A stretch of DNA of 64,000 nt, taken from NCBI RefSeq assembly GCF_947496075.1, contig NZ_CANMBJ010000004.1, forward strand, positions 434,001-498,000. The letters run 5' to 3'. Positions within the stretch are counted from its first letter, which is position 1. Each line of letters begins with the position of its first letter. This DNA is from an uncultured Tateyamaria sp. GTDB taxonomy: Bacteria; Pseudomonadota; Alphaproteobacteria; Rhodobacterales; Rhodobacteraceae. Shown here in pieces: positions 7,830 through 16,200 of this stretch. A program made the translations under genes and the position numbers. The notes under the pieces are model-generated. The model did not search any database, had not been told where the DNA came from, and saw nothing but the letters and a program-made list of their open reading frames with translations.

Positions 7830-8869
7830 GGCTGCCATCCCGCGTGTAGGGTGTGATCCGCCTCGAGCGGCAAGGCGACCCGCGTTCCGTCGCGGTGTGC
7901 GGCATAGATCGCGGTGACCAGCTCAATCGAGGCCGTTCCTTCGGCCAGAGTGACCGCCGTGTTTGGAGTGCCGTTCAAAGCCTTGCCCACCTCGGTCAAG
8001 AACCCGGCAAAACCGGGCAAGTTACGCGATGCTGTTTCGCATATAGCGCCCACTTCCCTTTGCCGTTCAGGATCTCGCGCCTTGAACTGCCATGTGCCTT
8101 CGGCAGGTGCGTACGGGTCCGTATGTGATGTTGCGGTCAGATGCTCGTAGACTAGCCGCAACCGGGTTTCATCGGATGCGGCACCAAGGGTAATGCTGCT
8201 TGTCGCCAACGCACCACCTTCAAGCTCAAAGATCAGGGCGGCAGTATCCTCAGTCTCGATCGAGTTGACGAGCGTGCCAAGGCGGGCAGTCACCCCAACG
8301 ATGGGCGCCATGACCGTACCCAGCAGATCGTGGACGTGGATCGCGTGACCCAGCACCGCGCCGCCCTGCTCACCAGCCCAGGTGCCGCGCCATTGGATCG
8401 CATAATACTCCGCATCCCGGTTCCAATGTGTTTCCAGCGAAGCTGCGCGTGGGGCGCCCACGAGACCCGCCACTTGCAGGGCGCGCAGTTGGTCGAACGC
8501 GGGACCAAAACGGTACTGAAACACAGGAAACACCGACTTGCCCGATGCGGTCGCCGCAGATGAAATGGCGTTGACCTGCTCTAACGACGTTGCCAGTGGC
8601 TTTTCGCAGATGACGTGCTTGCCCGCCTCAAGAGCGCCAATCGCAACAGGGGCGTGCAGGTGTGGTGGCAGACAGATGTCGATGACATCGACATCCGCAA
8701 ACAGCGCATCTTCGATAGAAGAGAGGGGGGTGATCCGATCGCCGCAGAGGGCTGCACTGCGTTCGGCATCCTGATCAACCAGATGCGTCACGACGAACTC
8801 TTCAAGCTGATCATAGGCCTCAAGATGCTGCGCGCCGATCCCACCACCCAGAATTGCCACGCGGATCAT
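7826..8869 (-). CDS. Gfo/Idh/MocA family oxidoreductase (third of the operon)
   Basis: A 347-residue protein with an N-terminal Rossmann motif GGGIGAQH, EKP cofactor motif (CEKPLATS), and HVHD in the C-terminal substrate domain (GGAVLGHAIHVHDL). Both ends overlap neighbours by ATGA, so it is translationally coupled between another Gfo/Idh gene and uxuA. It differs clearly in sequence from the other three family members of this operon, which argues against recent tandem duplication. Specific substrate unknown; the context suggests a sugar, glycoside or sugar-acid dehydrogenase feeding the hexuronate route. Confidence 0.88.
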   Translation of the reverse strand: MIRVAILGGGIGAQHLEAYDQLEEFVVTHLVDQDAERSAALCGDRITPLSSIEDALFADVDVIDICLPPHLHAPVAIGALEAGKHVICEKPLATSLEQVNAISSAATASGKSVFPVFQYRFGPAFDQLRALQVAGLVGAPRAASLETHWNRDAEYYAIQWRGTWAGEQGGAVLGHAIHVHDLLGTVMAPIVGVTARLGTLVNSIETEDTAALIFELEGGALATSSITLGAASDETRLRLVYEHLTATSHTDPYAPAEGTWQFKARDPERQREVGAICETASRNLPGFAGFLTEVGKALNGTPNTAVTLAEGTASIELVTAIYAAHRDGTRVALPLEADHTLHAGWQP

Positions 8870-9873
8870 GTGACCGACCTTTCCGCTATCGCCTGCGCCT
8901 GCAGTGCAAGTTCCATCACCCTAAAGCAGTGCGCCTGTGTCATCGCGGTTTCGGTCCGGTGTGCGATGTCATGGGCAAGGCGTTCGAAGTACGGCAATCC
9001 CGCGTCACGCGCATCTATCGTCTCGCACCGATCACCATTGACCAGAACAAGATAATCCGTGCCTTCGCGCCCGTTTACATCAACGTATTTGCGCAGCTCA
9101 ATGTACCCTTCAATACCCAGCAGGGTCAGGCGCCCATCGCCCCAGGTGGGCAGCGCATCCGGCGTGTACCAATCGACGCGGATATAGGCTGATGCGTGAT
9201 CCGACCGCAGCGCGACCTCTCCAAAATCCTGCAAACCGGGATCATCCGGATTGGCGTGATTGGCCACATGCGCCATGGTCACCTGCGCCTGATCCGAGCC
9301 TGTGAAATGCAGGAACTGGTCGATCTGGTGCGAGGCAATGTCGGTCAAAACGCCGCCGTATCTTTCGCGCTGAAAGAACCAGTCAGGGCGTGTGGGGCGG
9401 TTCAAGCGATGTGGCCCAAGGCCGGTCGTGTGCACCACACGGCCAATGGCACCGTCCTGCACCAATTGATCGGCCAGCGTAACGCATGGCACCTCAAACC
9501 GCTCAGAGAAGTTGATAGACCAGATGCGCCCGGTCTCAGCCACACAGTCCTTGATTGCGTTGAGTTGTTCCAGGGATGTACAGCCGGGTTTGTCCGACAT
9601 CACATCGTGACCGGCTTGCATCGCCCGAATGGCGACGTCGGCCCGATCGCCGGGGATGTTCGATACCAGCGCAAGGTCAGCCCCGGCAGCGAGAGCGACC
9701 TCCAATGTGTCGAACCGGTGCAAGTCGGGAAAACGATTTGCATACCCGGCCAAAGGCTGCGGATCGCCTTCGGTCCAAAAGCCAAGGCATCGGGCACCGA
9801 CAGCCTGCATGTTTTCCGTCATGCCGTAGATATGGCGGTGATCCAGCCCGAGGGCGACAAAGGTGAGGGTCAT
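8866..9873 (-). CDS. Gfo/Idh/MocA-like oxidoreductase with atypical cofactor motifs (second of the operon)
   Basis: A 335-residue protein whose overall pattern is that of the Gfo/Idh/MocA fold, with H-x-x-D (IASHQIDQFL) in the second domain. Two cofactor features are off-consensus: the N-terminal glycine loop reads ALGLDHRHIYGM instead of GxGxxG, and the usual EKP is DKP (SDKPGCTS). It may use a cofactor differently, or have lost dehydrogenase activity. Start and stop both overlap neighbours by 4 bp (ATGA). Function unknown beyond the family. Confidence 0.82.
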   Translation of the reverse strand: MTLTFVALGLDHRHIYGMTENMQAVGARCLGFWTEGDPQPLAGYANRFPDLHRFDTLEVALAAGADLALVSNIPGDRADVAIRAMQAGHDVMSDKPGCTSLEQLNAIKDCVAETGRIWSINFSERFEVPCVTLADQLVQDGAIGRVVHTTGLGPHRLNRPTRPDWFFQRERYGGVLTDIASHQIDQFLHFTGSDQAQVTMAHVANHANPDDPGLQDFGEVALRSDHASAYIRVDWYTPDALPTWGDGRLTLLGIEGYIELRKYVDVNGREGTDYLVLVNGDRCETIDARDAGLPYFERLAHDIAHRTETAMTQAHCFRVMELALQAQAIAERSVT

Positions 9874-10907
9874 TGTGTCACTTCAATCATGGTGGATGTG
9901 CGAGCCGCGCGTTCCATCGCGTCGATCACAGCGTGGACATGCAGGGCTTCGGCGGGTGGTACAAGGGGTGCGCGTTTCTCTGCAACAGAGGCGACGAAAT
10001 CCTCAAGCAATGCCTGATGCCATGCGTGGGTAAAGGCCATCGGATCAGCGCCCCCTCCGGTATCAGCGTCACCGTCGGGGGCAATCGTTTCCGTCTGACC
10101 TGAAAGCCAATCGATGTGCAGGCTGTCACCTTCCAGATGCGCGTGTGCTTTCTTGGTGGTGAGTGTGATGCTTTCCGCGCCACCGGGATAAGCCGTTGTG
10201 GTTGCGCCTAAGGCGCCAGACGCACCCGAACGGAATGTAAGCAAAGCGGCGGCGATATCCTCAGCCTCCATCCTGTGCAGGGGGCTGGTGCGCATCATGG
10301 CCTGCAGTTTTGCAACGGGCCCGGCCAACCATAGTGCCAGATCAAGTGTGTGTATCGCCTGATTGATCATTACACCGCCGCCATCCCGCGCATAGGTGCC
10401 GCGCCCGGGTGCATCATAATACGATTGGTCGCGCCACCACGGGACTCGCATATCCACGTGAACGATATCGCCGAGTTCGCCCTTCTCGATGCGCTGTTTG
10501 AGCGTTTGTGCTGCTGCCCGTGTGCGGTGCTGAAAGCACATGCCCAAGGGCACGCCCGCTTGCGCATACAGGTCGATCACTTCGCTGGCTGCCGCCAACG
10601 TGCGCTCAACCGGTTTTTCCATAAGCGTTGGCACACGCGCCTGCACCAATGCGTGGGCATACTCCAGCCGTGCATCAGGTGGCGTGATCACGATGGCCAT
10701 GTCAGGTTTTGCGGCCAAGGCAGCTTGCACATCGGTGTATGGCGCCACCTCATGCCCCAGAAGCTTCGACGCCTCGGTGCAGAATGCAGCGGTGCGCGCA
10801 TCATCCCGCCCCAGAACGCCTGTCAATCGCGCGCCTCCGTGGTTGTCGCGCAGGGCCAGAATGTGGGTCTGGGCGACCATTCCAGCCCCAATCATCAAGA
10901 CGTTCAT
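9870..10907 (-). CDS. Gfo/Idh/MocA family oxidoreductase (first of the operon)
   Basis: The ATG at 10907 is preceded by AGGAGG 6 bases away and gives 345 residues starting MNVLMIGAGMVAQTH; a longer reading upstream lacks such a site. The EKP motif is MEKPVERT and the substrate domain has INQAIHTLDLAL. It is the promoter-proximal gene of a minus-strand operon of five genes joined by four consecutive ATGA overlaps. The promoter lies in the 90-bp divergent gap to uxaC, so the two transcription units are probably co-regulated. Substrate unknown. Confidence 0.88.
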   Translation of the reverse strand: MNVLMIGAGMVAQTHILALRDNHGGARLTGVLGRDDARTAAFCTEASKLLGHEVAPYTDVQAALAAKPDMAIVITPPDARLEYAHALVQARVPTLMEKPVERTLAAASEVIDLYAQAGVPLGMCFQHRTRAAAQTLKQRIEKGELGDIVHVDMRVPWWRDQSYYDAPGRGTYARDGGGVMINQAIHTLDLALWLAGPVAKLQAMMRTSPLHRMEAEDIAAALLTFRSGASGALGATTTAYPGGAESITLTTKKAHAHLEGDSLHIDWLSGQTETIAPDGDADTGGGADPMAFTHAWHQALLEDFVASVAEKRAPLVPPAEALHVHAVIDAMERAARTSTMIEVTQ

Positions 10908-10997
10908 TACTGTCCTCCTAATCCACAGAGTGGCGGCATTTTGCACATGCGCCAAGGGGCATTCGTGCTAGTCTCCGGAAAAAGGAAAGGGGCAGGC

Positions 10998-12353
10998 ATG
11001 GCGCTCGAACTGACTGGCAAGGCGGCCGGGATTTATGACAGGATTCGGCACGCGCCCATTGTGTCGCCGCATGGCCATTGCGATCCCGCATGGTTCGCCG
11101 AAAACCAGCCCTTTGCCGATCCTGCCGAGCTGCTGGTCATTCCGGATCACTACGTGTTTCGGATGCTTTATTCGCAGGGCGTTCCGCTTGAACAGCTTGG
11201 GGTTGGCGTGCCAGCCGAGAAACGCGATCCGCGAGAGGTATTTCGTCTTTTTGCAAAGCACTGGCACTTGTTTCTAGGCACGCCCAGCCAGCTCTGGATT
11301 GAATATGTGCTGCGTGAAACGCTGGGCTGTGACCTGTCGTTGAATGCTGACGCGTCGGATGCGGTCTATGACCACATTGATGCATGGTTGGCTGACCCCG
11401 ACAATCGCCCGCGCGCTCTGTTCGACCGCTTCGGAATCGAGGTTCTGGCAACCACGGACGCTGCGCTCGACCCGCTGACGCACCATCAGACGATCAAAGA
11501 CAGCGATTGGGATGGACGCGTGGTGCCGACATTCCGGCCAGATACGCTGTTGAACCCAAGGGCGCCGGGCTGGGCTTCGGACCTGATGTCACTGGGTGCG
11601 ATGACCAAGCAGGATACCTCGTCTTACCACGGCTTCCTCGCGGCGCTGCGCGAACGTCGTGCCGCATTCAAGGCGATGGGTGCCACGGCGACCGATCACG
11701 CGATCGAAGCACCCCAGACCATTTGGCTGGAGAACCCCGCTGATACCTACGCTGCACTGGTGTCCGGGGACATGTCACAGGCTGATGCATTTCATGGGCA
11801 TATGCTGATTGAGATGGCGCAGATGTCGCTGGATGACGGGCTGGTCATGCAGCTGCATGCTGGCAGTCGGCGCAACACCAACCACGCGCTGTTTGAACAG
11901 TTCGGACCGGACAAGGGCGCGGACATCCCCATTGCCGTAGATTGGGTGCGTGGCCTTGAACCCCTGTTGAACCGTGTCGGCAATGATCCGAGGCTGATCC
12001 TGATCCTGTTCACATTGGATGAAACCACCTATGCTCGCGAACTGGCACCGATGGCCGGGCATTGGCCGTGCCTGCGCATTGGCCCGCCGTGGTGGTTCCA
12101 TGACAGCGCTGCTGGCATCGCGCGCTACCTTGATCAGGTGGTCGAGACGGCTGGTTACTATAACCTTGCCGGTTTCAATGATGATACCCGAGCTTTCCTA
12201 TCCATTCCTGCACGGCATGATCTTTGGCGACGGGCCATTTCGCTGCATTTGGCGGCGCAGATCGAGCGAGGGTATTTCGACGCCAATACCGCCGCAGATC
12301 TGGCGCGCCTCCTCGCCACCGATCTGGCCCGCAGCACGTATAGGCTGGACTGA
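10998..12353 (+). CDS. uxaC: Glucuronate (uronate) isomerase
   Basis: UxaC interconverts D-glucuronate with D-fructuronate and D-galacturonate with D-tagaturonate. I place the start at ATG 10998, preceded by GGAAAGGGG; this gives 451 residues, close to the usual 465-470, while the reading frame stays open far upstream without homology. The metal-binding SPHGHCDP segment is near residue 25, followed by the family-typical DHYVFRMLYSQG. It is the first step of the pathway continued by the next gene (reductase, 3 bp downstream) and by uxuA and kdgK on the other strand. Confidence 0.95.
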   Translation: MALELTGKAAGIYDRIRHAPIVSPHGHCDPAWFAENQPFADPAELLVIPDHYVFRMLYSQGVPLEQLGVGVPAEKRDPREVFRLFAKHWHLFLGTPSQLWIEYVLRETLGCDLSLNADASDAVYDHIDAWLADPDNRPRALFDRFGIEVLATTDAALDPLTHHQTIKDSDWDGRVVPTFRPDTLLNPRAPGWASDLMSLGAMTKQDTSSYHGFLAALRERRAAFKAMGATATDHAIEAPQTIWLENPADTYAALVSGDMSQADAFHGHMLIEMAQMSLDDGLVMQLHAGSRRNTNHALFEQFGPDKGADIPIAVDWVRGLEPLLNRVGNDPRLILILFTLDETTYARELAPMAGHWPCLRIGPPWWFHDSAAGIARYLDQVVETAGYYNLAGFNDDTRAFLSIPARHDLWRRAISLHLAAQIERGYFDANTAADLARLLATDLARSTYRLD

Positions 12354-12356
12354 CCG

Positions 12357-13544
12357 ATGCCGCATATTCTTCACCTTGGTGTCGGTAATTTCTTTCGCGC
12401 ACACGCTGCGGCGTACACACAAGACACGCCGGGTTGGCAGATCACAGGAGTCAGCTTTCGCTCACCCGCCATCCGCGACGGATTGGCGGCCCAGAATTAC
12501 GACTACAGCCTCATCGTAAAGGATGCAGGCGGTACGTTGATCAAGCCGATCACGTGCATGTCTGATATGCTGGTCGCATCAGAAGGTTCGGTTTCCGTGA
12601 TCGACGCCGTCGCCTCTGACCAGTTTTCGGTCATCACACTGACAGTAACGGAAAAAGCGTATCATCTGGGTCCGGACGGGCAGCTTGATATGGCTTCAGC
12701 CGACATTCAGGCCGATCTGCTAGACACGGGCACAACCGTGATCGGTACGCTGACCCGTGGCTTGGCACGGCGCCAGTCGCCTGTCACCGTTCTGTGTTGT
12801 GACAACCTGCCTGACAACGGATCGAAGGTGGAGCGCGCTGTTCGGGATTTTGCCGCTGCGGCCAAGCTGAATTTGCCCGACACGATCACATTCCCATCCA
12901 GCATGGTTGATCGCATCACTCCCGCCACGACGGACGCTATCCGTGCCGAGGCTGGCGACAAGATGGCTGTCCCGACTGAGAGCTTCACCGAATGGGTCAT
13001 CGAAGATCGCTTTGCCGCCGCGAAACCGGACTGGCCGGGCGTACAATGGGTCGACGACGTTGCCCCGCACGAAATGCGCAAGCTGCGTATGCTGAACGGG
13101 GCGCATTCATTCCTTGCCTATGCCGGTGCGCTGCGGGGTTACACCTATGTGCACGAGGCCATTGCAGACCCCGAGCTGCGCCACACAACACAAGCCCTAA
13201 TGCGCGAAGCGGCGGAGACACTGCCGGACAGTGTTCAAGCACAAGCCGAAGCGTATGCAGACGCCTTGATCAAACGGTTCGAGAACCCCAACCTGCATCA
13301 TCGGCTACGGCAGATCGCAATGGACGGGAGCCAGAAACTGCCCATCCGCATTCTGGCAACTTTGGAAGACCGGGGCAAATCGCCCAGCCCATTGCTGAAA
13401 GCGGCGCTAGACGCCTGGATCGCTTTTGTTCAAGCCGAGGTGGCGGCCGATAGCGCGCTGGACGATCCGAAAGCGGAGGAGCTTGTTACCGCTTGCAAAT
13501 CTCCAGAACCCGATGCCGCGCTACGCGCCGTGATTGGTGCCTAG
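12357..13544 (+). CDS. Fructuronate/tagaturonate reductase-like (mannitol dehydrogenase family)
   Basis: A 395-residue polyol-specific long-chain dehydrogenase. The N-terminus HLGVGNFFRAH is the NAD-binding start of the family, and the catalytic lysine-asparagine-histidine set is in KLRMLNGAHS (K-x4-N-x2-H). It is about 90 residues shorter than E. coli UxuB or mannitol dehydrogenase, with both a short N-terminus and a compact C-terminal domain. Three bases after uxaC, it most likely reduces fructuronate to mannonate (UxuB role) and perhaps tagaturonate to altronate (UxaB role). Its stop overlaps the convergent kdgK by 4 bp. Confidence 0.85.
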   Translation: MPHILHLGVGNFFRAHAAAYTQDTPGWQITGVSFRSPAIRDGLAAQNYDYSLIVKDAGGTLIKPITCMSDMLVASEGSVSVIDAVASDQFSVITLTVTEKAYHLGPDGQLDMASADIQADLLDTGTTVIGTLTRGLARRQSPVTVLCCDNLPDNGSKVERAVRDFAAAAKLNLPDTITFPSSMVDRITPATTDAIRAEAGDKMAVPTESFTEWVIEDRFAAAKPDWPGVQWVDDVAPHEMRKLRMLNGAHSFLAYAGALRGYTYVHEAIADPELRHTTQALMREAAETLPDSVQAQAEAYADALIKRFENPNLHHRLRQIAMDGSQKLPIRILATLEDRGKSPSPLLKAALDAWIAFVQAEVAADSALDDPKAEELVTACKSPEPDAALRAVIGA

Positions 13545-14419
13545 CGGGGCAGGATGGCGCCACGATGCGCAATGACGCGTGACGCCAGATCATGACCCGC
13601 ACGCAGAGCGGCATCTTGAGGCTCCCCAGTCAGCGCCGCCGCCAAATAAGCACCATTGAAGCTGTCGCCTGCCGCTGTTGTATCCACAACCTTGGACGCT
13701 GCGGGATAGGTGCCGGAGGCGCCGGTCTCAAGGCAAAGCGGGCCAATCTCACCACGCTTCAGAGCACCTGAACGGCCCAGCGCAAGAAATCGTGCCGTGA
13801 CCGCATCAGCGGTTTTGCCGGTCAGCTCCATCTCGTCATCAATGGAAGGCAACGCAATGTCACAAAGCGCCCACATCGCCGCGATCATTTCACGGGCCGT
13901 GTCCTGATCTTCCCACAGGCGCGGTCGGTAGTTGCTGTCAAAAACCAGGCGTCCGCCCCGCTGCCGAAAGCCTTGCAGCCAATTGATCAAGGCCGCGCGC
14001 GTGGTTGCTGGCATGATCGCGAGCGTGATGGCTGACGTGTAGATCACATCATAGGGTTCGAGGGCGGAAAAATCCGGATCCTCAGAAGTTAGAAAAACCG
14101 AACGTGCTGCGGAGGTATCGCGCCAATAGGTAAAGCTGCGTTCGCCGCTGTCATCGGTCGTGATGGCATAAAGGCCCGGTGTCCCTTCGGGATCACGCTC
14201 AACCGCACGGATGCCAATATCTTCCGCCTCTATCGCCGCGACGATCCGGTCCGAAAAGGCGTCTGTGCCAAGGCGGGTCACATAGTCGACCTTCAGTTCC
14301 GGTGCGTTGCGTTTGAGGTAGATGGCCGTGTTCAACGTGTCGCCGGCCACGCGCACTGCGGCCTCTGCATCATCCATCGACAGCTCAATCATCGCCTCGC
14401 CTATGGCCGCAATCTTCAT
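13541..14419 (-). CDS. kdgK: 2-keto-3-deoxygluconate kinase (PfkB family)
   Basis: A 292-residue PfkB/ribokinase-fold sugar kinase. The N-terminus GEAMIEL and the C-terminal signature DTTAAGDSFNGAYL (catalytic aspartate, anion hole) are intact. KdgK phosphorylates KDG to KDPG; assignment to KDG rests on the surrounding UxuA/UxaA/UxaC genes. It is the last gene of the long operon that begins with the TRAP transporter, coupled to the upstream permease by ATGA. The KDPG aldolase needed for the next step is not in the window. Confidence 0.9.
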   Translation of the reverse strand: MKIAAIGEAMIELSMDDAEAAVRVAGDTLNTAIYLKRNAPELKVDYVTRLGTDAFSDRIVAAIEAEDIGIRAVERDPEGTPGLYAITTDDSGERSFTYWRDTSAARSVFLTSEDPDFSALEPYDVIYTSAITLAIMPATTRAALINWLQGFRQRGGRLVFDSNYRPRLWEDQDTAREMIAAMWALCDIALPSIDDEMELTGKTADAVTARFLALGRSGALKRGEIGPLCLETGASGTYPAASKVVDTTAAGDSFNGAYLAAALTGEPQDAALRAGHDLASRVIAHRGAILPR

Positions 14420-15309
14420 GCCTTATCCTTTCGTGCCGTGCGCTGCCATATGATCAAGCCGGAGACGACAATGATCGCTGCGCCAACCAGCGTCCAACCG
14501 TCCGGCACATCGCCGAAGACAAGGTAACTTGCAAGCGCCAGATACAGCAGGAAGCTGTAGGTGTAGGGCATTAGCGTATTGGCCGGGGCGTATGCGTGTG
14601 CGCGCGAGAAAATCTCGTGCCCCGCCCATCCCCAAACGCCAAGCCCGATCATAAGTGCCCATTGCAGCGAAGTTTCTGGCGCGGTCCACACCATCCAAGC
14701 CAAGGGGGCCAGCGCCACGGCGCCAAAAGCTCCCATCCAGAACTGCATCGTTTCCGCCGCCACTACACCAGAAATCTTGCGCGTGATGATCGAATAGAGC
14801 GCCAGTGAAAACGCGTTGTAGACGTTCAGGAATGCAATCGCGTGAAAGCTTGCATCAAAGGGACGGATCACCACCAGCACGCCCGTGAACCCAAGGATGA
14901 TCGCAAACCACCGCCAAGGGCCTACCCGTTCACCCAGCAAGGGCCAACTGAGGAAACACACGATGATTGGGGCAGAAAACATGATCGACCCGACCACCGT
15001 CAGCGGCAGGTAGTTCAGGGTGATGAAGTTAAACAACGTGGCCGACGCCAACAGGAACCCCCGCAGCAGTACCAGGCCCATATGCGCGGATTGAAAATTC
15101 GACCACCGCATGCCCTTGCGCAACAAAAGCGCGGTTGAGATCAGAAAATGCGGGAAGTACCGCATGAAGGCGAGTTGGAATGCAGGCAGCCCCGCCAGCA
15201 ACAGCCACTTCACCGACGTGTCGATGAGCGTAAAGAACGCATAGGCCCCCAGCGTCATTGCGATGCCGAGGGCCGCGCGGTCTTCGGTCGGATGGGCGGC
15301 GATCGCCAC
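14416..15309 (-). CDS. EamA/DMT superfamily permease
   Basis: A 297-residue membrane protein with about ten hydrophobic helices in two EamA repeats, as in drug/metabolite transporters. Translation appears to start at GTG 15309, two bases after the stop of the preceding gene. A transporter in addition to the TRAP system may import a second substrate or export a by-product or overflow acid of the pathway. Direction and substrate cannot be read from the sequence. Confidence 0.87.
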   Translation of the reverse strand: MAIAAHPTEDRAALGIAMTLGAYAFFTLIDTSVKWLLLAGLPAFQLAFMRYFPHFLISTALLLRKGMRWSNFQSAHMGLVLLRGFLLASATLFNFITLNYLPLTVVGSIMFSAPIIVCFLSWPLLGERVGPWRWFAIILGFTGVLVVIRPFDASFHAIAFLNVYNAFSLALYSIITRKISGVVAAETMQFWMGAFGAVALAPLAWMVWTAPETSLQWALMIGLGVWGWAGHEIFSRAHAYAPANTLMPYTYSFLLYLALASYLVFGDVPDGWTLVGAAIIVVSGLIIWQRTARKDKA

Positions 15310-15311
15310 TC

Positions 15312-16199
15312 TTAGCCTTTGAACCGGTCAGCGAAGAAATCGACTTGCAGCGGCACCATCTCTTCCCCACGCCCGGCGTCGATGGACCCCCGCAGGCTGT
15401 CCAGCGTGCTGCCCGACATCATGGATTGCACGCCCGCATCGTCGCACATCTGGGCGTAGTACCCGACATCTTTGGCCGCATTCTTGATGGAAAAGGCAAG
15501 CTGCTGATCATCGCCCTGCAACGCGTAGGCGGTCACGAAATCCATCATCCCGGACTTGAGCGGCCCTGCCGACATCACATCATACAGCCCCTGCCGGTCC
15601 ACACCCATCACATCTGCAATGGCATAGCTTTCAGCCATCGCATTGGCACAGGCCTGCGCGTAGAAATTGTTGATCAGTTTGATGGTGTGCCCGGTGCCCA
15701 AGGCCCCGAGGTGAAAGACATTCTCGCCCAAATCGTCCAGCACCGGCTTGACCTTATCGAACGCCGCCTTGTCCCCGGAGCCCATCAGGTTCAACAAGCC
15801 GTCCTTGGCGTGCATCGGCGTGCGCCCAATGGGGCAGTCCAGCATCGTGCCACCAACTGCCGCAACCTCCGCTCCCAATGCCTTGGTCGACGCAGGCAGT
15901 GACGTGCCGAAATCAATCACCACCGCGCCCGATTTCAGCCCGGCAATCACGCCGTCATCCCCGCGCATCCGCGCCTCGACGTTTTCCGATGTGTCCATGC
16001 ACAGCATCACGATGTCCGACCCCTCGGCCACGGCCTTGGCTGTTGTCATCTCGACCGCCCCTCGCTCAACTGCGCGATCAACATACGTTCGGGTACGGTT
16101 TGCGATCACCACCAGATCATAGCCTTGATCCTGCAACCGGCCCACCATGGCTCCGCCCATCAGGCCGAGGCCGATAAATCCAATCGTTGGCTTGCTCAT
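15312..16199 (-). CDS. Beta-hydroxyacid dehydrogenase (3-hydroxyisobutyrate dehydrogenase family, YihU-like signature)
   Basis: A 295-residue protein with an N-terminal NAD-binding motif GFIGLGLMGGAM and the catalytic lysine K174 in GHTIKLINNF. At the position where most family members read DAPVSGG, this one has DCPIGRT (G125-R126-T127). The same GRT is found in sulfolactaldehyde reductase YihU, where the arginine contacts the sulfonate; the residue matching YihU S178 is alanine here. Hence it may act on an anionic three- or four-carbon hydroxyacid, but substrate is unresolved. It follows PhyH1 by one base with an AAGGAG site inside the preceding gene's end. Confidence 0.85.
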   Translation of the reverse strand: MSKPTIGFIGLGLMGGAMVGRLQDQGYDLVVIANRTRTYVDRAVERGAVEMTTAKAVAEGSDIVMLCMDTSENVEARMRGDDGVIAGLKSGAVVIDFGTSLPASTKALGAEVAAVGGTMLDCPIGRTPMHAKDGLLNLMGSGDKAAFDKVKPVLDDLGENVFHLGALGTGHTIKLINNFYAQACANAMAESYAIADVMGVDRQGLYDVMSAGPLKSGMMDFVTAYALQGDDQQLAFSIKNAAKDVGYYAQMCDDAGVQSMMSGSTLDSLRGSIDAGRGEEMVPLQVDFFADRFKG

Positions 16200-16200
16200 A

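Noticed and set aside
10350-10997. Extension of uxaC upstream by about 216 codons
   Set aside because: The extension overlaps the first Gfo/Idh gene on the opposite strand and has no homology; ATG 10998 has a good ribosome site and gives the family length.
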